Source of the DNA: Buchnera aphidicola (Mindarus keteleerifoliae)
GTDB taxonomy: Bacteria; Pseudomonadota; Gammaproteobacteria; Enterobacterales; Enterobacteriaceae
DNA: 64,000 nucleotides
Direction: 5' to 3'
Assembly (NCBI RefSeq): GCF_039392895.1
Contig: NZ_CP135027.1
Span: forward strand, 248,001-312,000
Under the pieces are notes generated by a model, which did no database searches, had not been told where the DNA came from, and was given only the letters and a program-made list of their open reading frames with translations. Shown here piece after piece: positions 8,564-18,285 of this stretch (within the stretch, counting starts at the first letter, position 1; the number at the start of each line of letters is the position of its first letter). The translations under genes were made by a program, and so were the position numbers.

Positions 8564-9751
8564 TTATTTCTCTTTTTTAATTAAAGAATTATAAACAGTA
8601 TTAAGATCTTTATCCCCTCTTCCTGAAAGATTTACAATGAATAATTGTTTTTTACGGGGATTTTTTTTCATTAATTTAATAGCATAAGATAAAGCATGAG
8701 CAGATTCTAAAGCAGGAATAATTCCTTCTGTTTTACAAAGAATTTCGAATGCTTCTAAAGCTTCCATATCATTTATAGAAAAATATTCAGCTCTACCAAT
8801 AGATTGTAACCAGGCATGTTCTGGTCCTACAGAAGGAAAGTCTAATCCTGCCGAAATAGAAGAAGAATTTCTAATTTGACCTTCACTAGTTTGTAATATT
8901 TTAGATTTCATTCCAAAATATATACCTGTTTCTCCTAATGTTAATGAAGAACCATGGTGATTAGTATTTAACCCCTTTCCACCTGCTTCAACTCCTATTA
9001 ATCGAACACTTTTATGTTTAATAAAACTAGAAAATATTCCAATAGCGTTAGAACCTCCTCCTACACATGCAATTACAGCATCAGGTAAACGATTTTCTTT
9101 TTTTAAAATCTGAATTTTACTTTCTTTTCCTATAATTTTCTGAAATTCTTTAACAATACTAGGATATGGATGAGGTCCAGCAGAAGTTCCTAACATGTAA
9201 TAAGAACGATCATAACTGCCTGACCAATCTCTTAACGCTTCATTGCAAGCATCTTTTAAACTAGAAGAACCAATGCTTACAGGAATTATCTTAGAACCCA
9301 TTAATTTCATTCTAAAAACATTTAATTTTTGACGATTAATGTCTTTGGCACCCATATAAATTCTACATTTTAATCCTAATAGAGAACAAATCATGGAAAC
9401 AGCTACCCCATGCTGCCCCGCCCCTGTTTCTGCTATAACTTCTTTTTTATTCATTTTCAGACATAACAAACCTTGAGCTAACACTTGATTAGTTTTATGA
9501 GCACCTCCATGTAATAAATCTTCTCTTTTAATGTAAATCCGAGTATTTGTACACTTGGTTAAATTTTTACATAAAGTTAAAGGAGTGGGCCTACCTGCAT
9601 AATCTTTTAATAATTTAGATAAATCTTCATTAAATTTTTTTTCTTTTTTACAATTAATAAATACTTTTTCTAAATCATATAAGGCTGGAATTAAAATTTG
9701 AGGAACATACATACCTCCAAATTTTCCAAAATATGAATTTAATATTTTCAT
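8564..9751 (-). CDS. trpB: Tryptophan synthase beta subunit
   Basis: PLP enzyme that condenses indole with serine to give tryptophan, working in an alpha2-beta2 complex with TrpA. The 395 residues match E. coli TrpB (397). The PLP lysine is Lys86 (HGGAHKTNQ), the phosphate-binding loop is [10 protein letters not shown], and the monovalent-cation and COMM-domain regions (ETGAGQHG) are present. Serine comes from the pathway of SerC, also encoded here. It follows trpC by 31 bases and is coupled to trpA. Confidence 0.98.
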   Translation of the reverse strand: MKILNSYFGKFGGMYVPQILIPALYDLEKVFINCKKEKKFNEDLSKLLKDYAGRPTPLTLCKNLTKCTNTRIYIKREDLLHGGAHKTNQVLAQGLLCLKMNKKEVIAETGAGQHGVAVSMICSLLGLKCRIYMGAKDINRQKLNVFRMKLMGSKIIPVSIGSSSLKDACNEALRDWSGSYDRSYYMLGTSAGPHPYPSIVKEFQKIIGKESKIQILKKENRLPDAVIACVGGGSNAIGIFSSFIKHKSVRLIGVEAGGKGLNTNHHGSSLTLGETGIYFGMKSKILQTSEGQIRNSSSISAGLDFPSVGPEHAWLQSIGRAEYFSINDMEALEAFEILCKTEGIIPALESAHALSYAIKLMKKNPRKKQLFIVNLSGRGDKDLNTVYNSLIKKEK

Positions 9752-9782
9752 TGTTTCTTCTTATTTTTTATTTTTTTTCATG

Positions 9783-11147
9783 TTAAGAATAGTTTCTTAA
9801 TATTTTAAATACAGATTTAATTTTTTTGTTACTTTTTATTCCAATTTTTTTTTCTACACCAGAATTAAAATCTAATCCACAAAAACCCAATTTTGAAGCT
9901 GATAAACAATTATTTTTGTTAATTCCTCCACTTAATAACACTTTTCCTAATTTTTTGTTTTTAACAATGGACCAATCAAATGTTTTTCCACTTCCTCCAT
10001 TTAAATTATCAAATAAATAGTAATCTACGTTTTTTAAATTTAAAGAAGGAAATTTTTTAGAAATACTATAGACTTTCCATATGGCAATATTTTTAGGAAT
10101 TTTTTTTCTTAAAGAAGAAATATATTCTTGATTTTCATCTCCATGCAATTGAATAGCTTTCAAAGTTACTTTTTTTATTACTGATAAAATGAAATCCATA
10201 GAAGAATTTTGAAATACTCCAACATAATTAAAATTAATTGAGTTTGTTAATATTTTCGCAGTATTAATAGATATTTTTCTTTTAGAATAAGGACAAAAAA
10301 TTAGTCCTCCATAAATAGCACCTGAATTTTTTACTTTTTTTGCATCTTTTAAATTGGTTAAACCACAAATTTTATTATTTCCTAAAATTAACTTTCGTAT
10401 ATCTAAATTTAAATTATTTGATTTCATTAAAGATGTACCAATTAAAAATCCATCTACTATTTTGCTTAATTTTCTTATTTGAGAATAGTCATTTATTCCT
10501 GATTCACTAATTGTTATAATATTTTTAGGAATTAAAGGAGCTAATTCTTTTGTTTTATTAATATTTACAGATAAATCATTTAAATTTCTATTATTAATTC
10601 CAATTATTTTAGCTTTTAAGTAAATAGCTCTATTTAGTTCTTTTTTATCGTGTATTTCGGTAAGTATTCCCATGTTTAGTTTTTTTGCTAGATCTGAAAG
10701 AAAAAGATATTGATGATCATTTAATATCGATAACATTAATAAAACGGCATCTGCTCCATAATAACGGGCTAAGTATATTTGATATGGATCAATAAAAAAA
10801 TCTTTGCATAGAATTGGTTGACTTACATTTTTCCTTATGATATTTAAGTATTCAAATTTTCCTAAAAAATACTTCTCATCAGTTAAAACCGATATTGAAT
10901 TAGCATATTTTTTATATATTTCAGAAATTTTTGAAATGCTTAGATATTTGTTAAGAATACCTAAAGAAGGAGATTTTTTTTTATATTCTAAAATAAAATT
11001 TGGTTTTTTTCTTGATAAAGAAGAATAAAAATTTCTTTCAGATTTTTTTAAAAAATTCTGAAATTTATCTAGAGGTTCTTTTTTTTTTCTATCTTTAATC
11101 CAACTAATTTTATCTATTACAATTTTTTTTAAGATAGAATTAATCAT
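9783..11147 (-). CDS. trpC: Bifunctional indole-3-glycerol phosphate synthase / PRA isomerase
   Basis: One 454-residue chain carries two TIM barrels that catalyse consecutive steps, isomerisation of phosphoribosylanthranilate (C-terminal domain) and ring closure to indole-3-glycerol phosphate (N-terminal domain), as in enteric bacteria. Visible signatures are ILEYKKKSPSLG near residue 50 and CKDFFIDPYQI near 115 for the synthase, and KICGLTNLKDAK near 260 and LDFNSGVE near 430 for the isomerase. The fusion, typical of enterics, supports the taxonomic call. Its start overlaps the end of trpD by 8 bases, so the two are translationally coupled. Confidence 0.97.
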   Translation of the reverse strand: MINSILKKIVIDKISWIKDRKKKEPLDKFQNFLKKSERNFYSSLSRKKPNFILEYKKKSPSLGILNKYLSISKISEIYKKYANSISVLTDEKYFLGKFEYLNIIRKNVSQPILCKDFFIDPYQIYLARYYGADAVLLMLSILNDHQYLFLSDLAKKLNMGILTEIHDKKELNRAIYLKAKIIGINNRNLNDLSVNINKTKELAPLIPKNIITISESGINDYSQIRKLSKIVDGFLIGTSLMKSNNLNLDIRKLILGNNKICGLTNLKDAKKVKNSGAIYGGLIFCPYSKRKISINTAKILTNSINFNYVGVFQNSSMDFILSVIKKVTLKAIQLHGDENQEYISSLRKKIPKNIAIWKVYSISKKFPSLNLKNVDYYLFDNLNGGSGKTFDWSIVKNKKLGKVLLSGGINKNNCLSASKLGFCGLDFNSGVEKKIGIKSNKKIKSVFKILRNYS

Positions 11148-12147
11148 AATTTTCCTTTTTCGAAAAATTTTTTATAAAGTTATAAACTTTCCCACTTTTA
11201 ATACTTTTGAAGGCTAAATTAGAGTTTTCTTTTAAATTTTTATGACCAAATAACTTTAATAATAACCCTACGTTTGCTGATATCGTTTCAGTGTAAACGG
11301 AATCTCCTTCACCTTTTAGAATAGATTTCATAATTTCGTAATTTTCTTTTACCGTACCTCCTATTAATGCCTGTTTAGAATATGAATTCATACCAAAATC
11401 CTCCGGACATAAAGTATAAGATTTTATTTTGTTCTTATATAATTCTACAATTTTTGTTTCATTACATAAAGTTACTTCATCACATTGATTGCTATTTACT
11501 AAAATTACATGTTGATATTTTAATTTTTTTAATATTTTACTAATTGGTACTAATAATTTTTTAGTATAAACACCAATAACAGCTAAAGCAGGTCTGGCTG
11601 GATTTAATAACGGTCCTATAATATTAAAAATAGTACTAGTTTTTAATTCTTTTCGAACTGATGTTGAAAATCGAAAACCAGAATGATATTCTGATGCAAG
11701 TAAAAAACAAATATTATTTTTTTTAAGTGATTTTAAAGAATGTTCAACTGAAACTTTAGGATTAATGCCATATGATTTTAAAAAATCAGCGGATCCAGAT
11801 TGACTTGAGATACTATAATTACAATGTTTTATAATTTTAAAACCACAATATGCAGCTACAAAAGCACTAATAGTTGAAATATTAATTTTGTTTAATTTAT
11901 CTCCTCCTGTACCAACGATATCTGCAAAAATATGAGATGGGGCTGGAAAAGGTTTTGAATATTTTAAACATGCTTGAACAGCTCCTAATATTTCTAAGTC
12001 TGTTTCTCCTCTTATTTTCATTGATATTAAAACTGCTGACAATTGTATTGATGTTAATTTTCCTTTTATAATATTTTTAAATAATATATAACTTTCTATT
12101 TCAGTTAAATTCTTTTTTTCATATATTTTTTTTAATATCTTTTTCAT
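11140..12147 (-). CDS. trpD: Anthranilate phosphoribosyltransferase (TrpD only, no TrpG fusion)
   Basis: Transfers the phosphoribosyl group of PRPP to anthranilate. The 335 residues cover only the transferase; in E. coli the TrpG glutamine amidotransferase is fused to its N-terminus, and here it is absent. The PRPP-binding DIVGTGGDKLNKINIST (about residues 79-95) and HCNYSISSQSGSADFL, with Ser instead of the usual Arg-Gly in part of the loop, are visible. No trpE or trpG occurs in the window. In several Buchnera lineages these are on a plasmid, which would explain the separation. The sequence before the ATG is a heptamer repeat, not a normal ribosome binding site. Confidence 0.95.
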   Translation of the reverse strand: MKKILKKIYEKKNLTEIESYILFKNIIKGKLTSIQLSAVLISMKIRGETDLEILGAVQACLKYSKPFPAPSHIFADIVGTGGDKLNKINISTISAFVAAYCGFKIIKHCNYSISSQSGSADFLKSYGINPKVSVEHSLKSLKKNNICFLLASEYHSGFRFSTSVRKELKTSTIFNIIGPLLNPARPALAVIGVYTKKLLVPISKILKKLKYQHVILVNSNQCDEVTLCNETKIVELYKNKIKSYTLCPEDFGMNSYSKQALIGGTVKENYEIMKSILKGEGDSVYTETISANVGLLLKLFGHKNLKENSNLAFKSIKSGKVYNFIKNFSKKENYD

Positions 12148-12188
12148 TTTTTATTTTTTATTTTTTATTTTTTATTTTTTATTTTTTA
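12147..12188 (-). repeat. Six tandem copies of a 7-base unit directly before trpD
   Basis: On the plus strand the unit TTTTTTA occurs six times without interruption from 12147 to 12188; on the coding strand this is AAAAAAT repeated up to and including the A of the trpD ATG. It fills the place where a Shine-Dalgarno sequence should be. Such a tract is prone to length change by replication slippage and is entirely A-rich, which could itself help ribosome binding through S1. Confidence 0.95.
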
Positions 12189-12330
12189 TTAATATTATTA
12201 TTAACATAAAATATATAACTTTTTTAATTTTTTATAAAAATTTTTTTTGGTTTAAATGATTTTAAAAGTTAATTTTTTTATAAAAAATACTCGTTTAATT
12301 TTATTCGTTATATAAAATAGGAGATTTTTG

Positions 12331-13278
12331 GTGCAAACAGTGATAATAATCTCATTATTTACTTTAATTTCTTTTATATGGGGAACAACATGGATCGCTA
12401 TGAAAATAGCAACTGATACTATTCCTCCCTTATTTGCTACCGGATTTCGATTTTTATTGTCATTTCCGATATTACTAATAATTGCTTATTTTAAAAAAGT
12501 TCCTTTATTTTTTCCTAAAGGTCAAAAAAAATTTCAATTTTTAATATCTATTTTTTATTTTTTTCTTCCATTTTCATTAATGTTATATGCAGGTAGTATT
12601 TTGAATTCTGTTTTAGCATCAATTATATTTTCAAATATGCCTGTAATTGTATTAATATCATCTATTATTTTATTAAAAGAAAAAATATATTTTCTAAGGA
12701 AATTAGGAATATTTACTTCAATGTTATCATTAATCCTCTTGTTAGGAAAAGAACTATATTTATGTCATTATAATGTTTTAATTGGAATGGTAGCATTAAT
12801 AGGTGCAATGATTTGTCATGCTATTATTTATATACAATGTAAAAAAAAATCTTATAGAGTTTCAATTATTACATTTAATACTGCGCCTTCCCTTTTTTCC
12901 GGTTTATTGTTAATAACAATTTCTTGGTTTATTGAATCTCCTTGCATAAAGAAATTTTCATTTGTCTCTATAATTTCAGTTTTTTATTTAAGTACTTTTG
13001 TTAGCATAGGTGCAATTTTAATGTATTTTTATCTTCAAAAATATATCAATAATTTTTATGCTTCAATAGTATTTTTAATTATTCCTATAATTTCAGAAAT
13101 ATTAGAATTTTTTCTTTATGGAAAAAATATTTCTTTATATCAACATTTGTTTTTTATTCCTACAATTGTAAGTGTATTCTTAACTTTATTACCAGAATCA
13201 TTTTTTAAAAATAATATTTTTTTATTTAAAAAATTGTTTGATTTCATCAATAATTGCAAAAAATTTTACATAGGTTAG
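12331..13278 (+). CDS. EamA/DMT-family membrane transporter
   Basis: Predicted inner membrane exporter of the drug/metabolite transporter superfamily, about ten hydrophobic helices in two EamA repeats (residues about 1-135 and 145-290). The first repeat has the family signature FIWGTTWIAMKIATDTIPPLFATGFRFLLSFP. GTG at 12331 is preferred because AGGAG at 12319-12323 is 7 bases upstream; the TTG at 12328 would be too close. The gene is divergent from the trp cluster and shares its 180-base upstream region. Family members in E. coli export amino acids or metabolites (YddG, RhtA, YedA). The substrate cannot be read from sequence. Export of an amino acid toward the host is a reasonable guess only. 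Confidence 0.85.
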   Translation: MQTVIIISLFTLISFIWGTTWIAMKIATDTIPPLFATGFRFLLSFPILLIIAYFKKVPLFFPKGQKKFQFLISIFYFFLPFSLMLYAGSILNSVLASIIFSNMPVIVLISSIILLKEKIYFLRKLGIFTSMLSLILLLGKELYLCHYNVLIGMVALIGAMICHAIIYIQCKKKSYRVSIITFNTAPSLFSGLLLITISWFIESPCIKKFSFVSIISVFYLSTFVSIGAILMYFYLQKYINNFYASIVFLIIPIISEILEFFLYGKNISLYQHLFFIPTIVSVFLTLLPESFFKNNIFLFKKLFDFINNCKKFYIG

Positions 13279-13298
13279 AAAAGTTTTTCAGTTAATTG

Positions 13299-13345
13299 TT
13301 AAATATACGAAATTTATATCTCAGAAAAAATTTTCGTATATTTAA
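13299..13345. terminator. Hairpin between convergent EamA gene and suhB
   Basis: Perfect 14-base inverted repeat TTAAATATACGAAA (13299-13312) and TTTCGTATATTTAA (13332-13345), loop 19 bases, 20 bases past the transporter stop and about 110 bases past the suhB stop. No long T-run follows on either strand, so it may act as a weak bidirectional terminator or an RNA 3'-end stabiliser. Confidence 0.45.
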
Positions 13346-13455
13346 AATAAATTATATAGATTAAATATTCGATATAATTATAATTAAATATAAATTTAAA
13401 CAAAAAATTCTAAAGAAATAAAAAATTTTATTGATACTCATTAACATAATATGTA

Positions 13456-14235
13456 TTAAACATTATCAAGAATTTTTTTCAAACAAGAGGAATTTCCTAT
13501 TAATATTGAATTTTTTTCTAAAAAATTATTTTTTTCATAAAAATTTCTAATTAATCCACCAGATTCTTGTACTTGCAATATTCCAGCCATATAATAATCT
13601 GATATATTAATTAAATTAAAATAACATAATCCATCTAATCTACCACTAGAAAAATATGCTAAATCTAACATTTTAGATCCTGTGCATCTAAAATATATAT
13701 TTTTAAAATGAAAATTTCTAAATATTTCTTGATAATATAAAATATTTTTTTTACAGTTAAATGGTTGATTTATTCCTATTATTATTTTTTTATATACGTA
13801 ATCGTTATTACATCTAATTCTATAACCATTTAATTGAGCCCCTCTTCCTTTAACAGCAGTAAATAATTCGTTTTTTAACGGATCATAAATTACTGAAACT
13901 TCTAAATTAAAATTTATTATTATTGCAATTGAAATACAGAAATGAGGAAAATTATTTTTAAAATTTTCAATTCCATGCAAAGGATTAATTAACCATTGAA
14001 TTTTCTTAATTTTATTTTTTTTAAAATTTTTGTTAATTTGACATATATAATGCGTAGGGTAAGTTTGAAAAATTATGTTTTTCATTGTTTGATAAGAAAA
14101 AAAAATAGTTTTTTCTATTTTTTTTAAATATTCGGGATTTTTTTTTAAAAAAATGTTTTGACTGTCGAAATCATGAGCAAGAATGGTTCCACCTTGTCTA
14201 ACTGCTCTGATGGCAATGTTTAACATTGGATGCAT
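13456..14235 (-). CDS. suhB: SuhB-like inositol monophosphatase family protein with lost catalytic residues
   Basis: E. coli SuhB is an inositol-1-monophosphatase fold protein that also joins the Nus complex for rRNA antitermination and ribosome maturation. The 259 residues align without gaps with E. coli through the active-site region, but three metal ligands are changed: Glu67 is Ile67, Asp84 is Asn84 and Asp87 is His87 (LINPLHGIENF for VIDPLDGTTNF). Only the fourth Asp, here residue 213, remains. Other conserved blocks are intact (MHPMLNIA, DPLKNELFTAVKGRGAQLNGYR, RCTGSKMLDLAY, AGILQVQESGG). Loss of catalysis with retention of fold suggests that the RNA polymerase or ribosome role is what is selected. 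The frame is uninterrupted. Confidence 0.92.
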   Translation of the reverse strand: MHPMLNIAIRAVRQGGTILAHDFDSQNIFLKKNPEYLKKIEKTIFFSYQTMKNIIFQTYPTHYICQINKNFKKNKIKKIQWLINPLHGIENFKNNFPHFCISIAIIINFNLEVSVIYDPLKNELFTAVKGRGAQLNGYRIRCNNDYVYKKIIIGINQPFNCKKNILYYQEIFRNFHFKNIYFRCTGSKMLDLAYFSSGRLDGLCYFNLINISDYYMAGILQVQESGGLIRNFYEKNNFLEKNSILIGNSSCLKKILDNV

Positions 14236-14393
14236 ATTATTATTCTTACATAAATATAAATAAAATTAATTATATCAGTTAAGTGCTTATGTGTCTTTGA
14301 CATTAATTAATCAGCAATCACGAAATGTTTTTTAAAATCATATTATTATATATAGTATGTATATATATACATTTTTCTACGGGAAAGAAAAAA

Positions 14394-15482
14394 GTGAATA
14401 TTATTTCAAATTTTCAAACTAATTTTCAGACAATTTCTAAGATAAATTTATTAAATTTAAATCTTCAAAAGATGCGTGGTTTTTTGATTAACATTGAAGA
14501 AAAACCTTTTAGGGCAAATCAAATTATGCATTGGATATATCATTATTTTTGTGATGACTTTTCAAAAATGTCTAATTTAAGTACAAAGTTAAAAGAAAAA
14601 TTAAAAAAATATTCTATTATTTATTCTCCAAAATTCATCAAAAAAAAGAAATCAATTGATGGAACAATAAAATGGAGTTTTTTAACTAATAAAAAATATG
14701 TTGAGACTATATATATTCCAGAAAAACATAGAACAACCATTTGTGTTTCTTCTCAAGTAGGTTGTGCTTTAAAATGTGATTTTTGTTATACAGGGAAAAT
14801 GGGATTTAAAAAAAATTTGCAAGTTTTTGAAATTGTAGGACAATTATGGAATTTAATGAAATTAGCTTATGACAAAAAAAATAGAATAAAAAAAATAACT
14901 AACATTGTTTTTATGGGTATGGGAGAACCTTTATTAAATTTAAAAAATGTAACAATAGCATTAGATATTATATTAAATAAATATGGTTTTAATTTTTCAA
15001 AATATAAAGTGACTTTATCAACAGCAGGTATAGTACCTATAATTGACAAATTAAGTAAAGTTCAAGATATTAAAATTGCTATTTCTTTACATGCCTCAAA
15101 CGATCAAATTAGAAGTAAACTAATGCCTATCAATAAAAAATATAATATTAAATCGGTATTACAGTCAGCAAATAATTACCTCAAAAATTCTAAAGCCAAT
15201 AAAGGAAAAATAACTATAGAATATGTTATGCTTAATAATATTAACGATTCTTTAAAAGATGCTAAAGAGTTAGTAACAATTTTAAAAAATATTCCTAGTA
15301 AAGTTAATTTAATACCTTGGAATTGTTTCCCGAATTCTATGTACAAAAGTAGTACTAAAAAAAACATATTTTGTTTTTCAGATTTTTTAACAAAAAAAGG
15401 AATTTTTAATTCTATCAGAAAAAATAGAGGAAAAGACATTACAGCCGCATGCGGACAATTAAACAATAATATAAAAATATGA
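14394..15482 (+). CDS. rlmN: Dual-specificity 23S rRNA/tRNA (adenine-C2) methyltransferase RlmN
   Basis: Radical SAM enzyme that methylates C2 of A2503 in 23S rRNA and A37 of some tRNAs. The cluster motif CALKCDFC, the upstream resolving Cys in ICVSSQVGC, the GMGEPLLN SAM-binding motif and the methyl-carrying Cys in ITAACGQL are all present. The frame is open from an ATG at 14325, but the 23 extra residues are hydrophobic and unlike the family. GTG at 14394, preceded by GGGAAAG, gives 362 residues and a normal N-terminus (E. coli 384). hisS follows after 39 bases; in E. coli rodZ and ispG lie between them. Confidence 0.93.
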   Translation: MNIISNFQTNFQTISKINLLNLNLQKMRGFLINIEEKPFRANQIMHWIYHYFCDDFSKMSNLSTKLKEKLKKYSIIYSPKFIKKKKSIDGTIKWSFLTNKKYVETIYIPEKHRTTICVSSQVGCALKCDFCYTGKMGFKKNLQVFEIVGQLWNLMKLAYDKKNRIKKITNIVFMGMGEPLLNLKNVTIALDIILNKYGFNFSKYKVTLSTAGIVPIIDKLSKVQDIKIAISLHASNDQIRSKLMPINKKYNIKSVLQSANNYLKNSKANKGKITIEYVMLNNINDSLKDAKELVTILKNIPSKVNLIPWNCFPNSMYKSSTKKNIFCFSDFLTKKGIFNSIRKNRGKDITAACGQLNNNIKI

Positions 15483-15521
15483 AAAATTGTTATAAAGTTT
15501 ATTAATTTACAGGAAAAACAA

Positions 15522-16808
15522 ATGAATGGTAAGATCCAAATTGTAAGAGGTATGCATGATTTAATACCAACTGAAGTTATTGAATGGAACTTAATAGAAA
15601 ATATTTTTAAAAAAGTATTGATCAATTATTGTTATGATGAAATTCGATTTCCCATTATAGAAAAAAAAATGCTTTTTAAAAAATCAATTGGTACAGTTAC
15701 TGATATTTTCGAAAAAGAAATATATTCTTTTAAAGATAAAAGTAAAAATGAAATTTGTTTACGTCCAGAAGGAACAGCTAGCTGCGTTAGAGCTTCTCTA
15801 AATCATGGTTTGATATATAAAAAAAAACAAAGATTATGGTATATTGGACCAATGTTTAGATATGAAAGACCCCAAAAAGGAAGGTACAGACAATTTTATC
15901 AATTAGGAATCGAAGTGTTTGGGTATTTAGAGCCTGAAATTGACTTAGAGATTATATTACTTAATATTAGTTGGTGGAAAAAACTTAACATTGAAAAATA
16001 TTTAACTTTAGAAATTAATACTATTGGTTCGATAGAAGATCGAGAAAAGTATCAAAAGGCATTAATTAAATTTCTTAGTAAAAAAAAATCAGTTTTAGAT
16101 CAACAATCTAAAAATCGATTATTTAAAAATCCACTGAGAATTTTGGATAGTAAAAATAAAAAAATTCAAGAAATTCTTATTAGCGGACCTAAATTATTTG
16201 ATTTTTTAAGTAAAAAATCTATTCTTCGATTCAATTTCTTATGCAAATTATTAGATTCTATAAACATCAAATATAAAATTAATAATAATTTAGTTAGAGG
16301 ATTAGATTATTACAATGATACTGTTTTTGAATGGAAATGCGAGTCTTTTAACCTATCTCAAAATACAATATGTGCCGGAGGTAGATATGATAATCTTGTA
16401 GAAAAAATTGGAGGCTATTCTACCCCAGCAATTGGGTGTGCAGTTGGAATGGAAAGAATTTTATTCTTACGTTCATTAATTTTAAATAAATCAAACTCAT
16501 CCATTATAAAAATTGATGTATATATTGTTTTTTTTGATAAAAACTTATATTTAGAATGTTTAAAACTAAGTCAAAAAATAAGAAAAAAATTTGGAAATAT
16601 AAAAACATTATTAGAAATATCTTTTGTAACTAAAAAAAATTATTTAAAAAAAGCTAGTAAATTAAATTCAAGATTTTGTATTGTTGTAAGTTCAATAAAA
16701 AAAAATGAAAAAAATATTTTAGTAAAAGATTTGAAAAAAAACGTTAATTTAAAATGTTGTGAGCAAAAATTACTAATGTTTCTTGAAAGAGAATATTATT
16801 CTCAATAA
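15522..16808 (+). CDS. hisS: Histidyl-tRNA synthetase
   Basis: Class II aminoacyl-tRNA synthetase charging tRNA-His. The 428 residues compare with 424 in E. coli. Motif 2 (RPEGTASCVRA then MFRYERPQKGRYRQFYQLG), the HisA signature GLDYYNDTVFEW and motif 3 (AIGCAVGMERI) are all readable, followed by the anticodon-binding domain. The ATG at 15522 has AGGA 8 bases upstream. It shares a short intergenic region with rlmN and is probably co-transcribed. Confidence 0.98.
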   Translation: MNGKIQIVRGMHDLIPTEVIEWNLIENIFKKVLINYCYDEIRFPIIEKKMLFKKSIGTVTDIFEKEIYSFKDKSKNEICLRPEGTASCVRASLNHGLIYKKKQRLWYIGPMFRYERPQKGRYRQFYQLGIEVFGYLEPEIDLEIILLNISWWKKLNIEKYLTLEINTIGSIEDREKYQKALIKFLSKKKSVLDQQSKNRLFKNPLRILDSKNKKIQEILISGPKLFDFLSKKSILRFNFLCKLLDSINIKYKINNNLVRGLDYYNDTVFEWKCESFNLSQNTICAGGRYDNLVEKIGGYSTPAIGCAVGMERILFLRSLILNKSNSSIIKIDVYIVFFDKNLYLECLKLSQKIRKKFGNIKTLLEISFVTKKNYLKKASKLNSRFCIVVSSIKKNEKNILVKDLKKNVNLKCCEQKLLMFLEREYYSQ

Positions 16809-16850
16809 TGATCTTATAGATTTAATTCAAAACATTATTAGTAAAAAAAT

Positions 16851-16880
16851 TTTATGATTTTTTTTTAAAATAATCATAAA
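16851..16880 (+). terminator. Hairpin after hisS
   Basis: Nine-base inverted repeat TTTATGATT (16851-16859) and AATCATAAA (16872-16880) around a T-rich loop, 43 bases after the hisS stop. A TATAAT at 16884-16889 directly beyond it may be the -10 box of the glyA promoter, though no good -35 box is visible. Confidence 0.35.
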
Positions 16881-17002
16881 TTGTATAATAAAGCTATTAA
16901 TTTAAAATTTATTTTTTTTAATACAAAAACTTGTTTTACAAAAAAATTTTGTTTCTAGCACAACAATAAACATTGTTTGTAATATTTACTTTAGGAGAAA
17001 AA

Positions 17003-18259
17003 ATGTTTCTTCCTCAAAAAAAAATTTCTAATTATGATATGGAACTATGGAATATATTAGAAAAAGAAAAAAATCGTCAAGAAAATCATATAGAACTCAT
17101 AGCATCAGAAAATTATGCTAGTTTAGCTACAATGGAAGCCCAAGGAACATGGTTAACTAATAAATATGCTGAAGGCTATCCTTACAAACGATATTATGGA
17201 GGTTGTAAATATGTAGATAAAATAGAAAATTTGGCTATAAATAGAGCAAAAAAATTATTTAATGCTGATTATGCTAACGTTCAACCTCATTCCGGATCTC
17301 AAGCTAATTTTTCTGTTTATACAGCTTTACTAAAACCTGGAGATTGTATATTAGGAATGTCTTTATCTCATGGAGGACATTTAACGCATGGAGCATCAGT
17401 AAATTTATCCGGAAAATTATACAGAGTTATTTCATACGGATTAAATAAAAAGGAAGAAATTAATTATTATGAAATAGAAAAATTAGCAAAAAAATATAGA
17501 CCTAAAATGATTATAGGAGGATTTTCAGCTTATTCAGGAATTTGTAATTGGGAAAAAATTCGAATTATCGCAGACAAAATAAATGCATATTTTATGGTAG
17601 ATATGGCTCACATCGCTGGTTTAGTAGCAGCAAATTTATATCCTAATCCTATAGATTACGCTCATGTTGTAACTTCAACTACTCATAAAACTTTAGGAGG
17701 ACCTAGAGGCGGATTAATTTTATCAAAAAATCAAAGTGAAAAGTTTTATTCTTTACTGAATTCTTCAGTATTTCCAGGAAATCAAGGAGGTCCTCTGGTT
17801 CATATTATAGCTGCTAAAGCAATATCATTTAAAGAAGCAATGGAATCTTGGTTTGTTTCATATCAAAAAAAAATAATAAAAAATGCAAAAGCGATGGTAG
17901 ATATCTTTATAAAAAGAAACTACAAAATCGTATCTGGAAAAAGTGAAAATCATTTATTTTTAATTAATTTATCAAATAAAAAGATAACAGGAAAAGAAGC
18001 TGATTTAACCTTAGGTAAAGCCAACATTACCGTAAATAAAAATACGGTTCCTAACGATAACGAAAATCCGTTCATAACTTCAGGGATTCGAATAGGAACT
18101 CCTGCTATAACTAGAAGAGGATTTAAAGAATCAGATGCTCGTCAAGTAGCAATTTGGATTAGTGATATATTAGATGATATTCAGAATCAAGGAAGAATTA
18201 TTGAAATAAAGAAGAAAGTTTTAGAATTATGCAAAAAATATCCTGTTTATAATATTTAA
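17003..18259 (+). CDS. glyA: Serine hydroxymethyltransferase
   Basis: PLP enzyme that converts serine and tetrahydrofolate to glycine and methylene-tetrahydrofolate, the main source of one-carbon units. With ATG 17003 the product has 418 residues (417 in E. coli). AGGAGA at 16993-16998 supports this start over an ATG 30 bases upstream. The PLP lysine lies in [14 protein letters not shown], and [24 protein letters not shown] and [10 protein letters not shown] are conserved. Serine is supplied by the SerC pathway. It is followed by a convergent terminator shared with bioD. Confidence 0.98.
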   Translation: MFLPQKKISNYDMELWNILEKEKNRQENHIELIASENYASLATMEAQGTWLTNKYAEGYPYKRYYGGCKYVDKIENLAINRAKKLFNADYANVQPHSGSQANFSVYTALLKPGDCILGMSLSHGGHLTHGASVNLSGKLYRVISYGLNKKEEINYYEIEKLAKKYRPKMIIGGFSAYSGICNWEKIRIIADKINAYFMVDMAHIAGLVAANLYPNPIDYAHVVTSTTHKTLGGPRGGLILSKNQSEKFYSLLNSSVFPGNQGGPLVHIIAAKAISFKEAMESWFVSYQKKIIKNAKAMVDIFIKRNYKIVSGKSENHLFLINLSNKKITGKEADLTLGKANITVNKNTVPNDNENPFITSGIRIGTPAITRRGFKESDARQVAIWISDILDDIQNQGRIIEIKKKVLELCKKYPVYNI

Positions 18260-18285
18260 CTTTTTAAAATTAAATGACGATTTAT

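Noticed and set aside
12189-12330. trp attenuator or leader peptide
   Set aside because: No short frame with tandem Trp codons and no alternative hairpins were seen.
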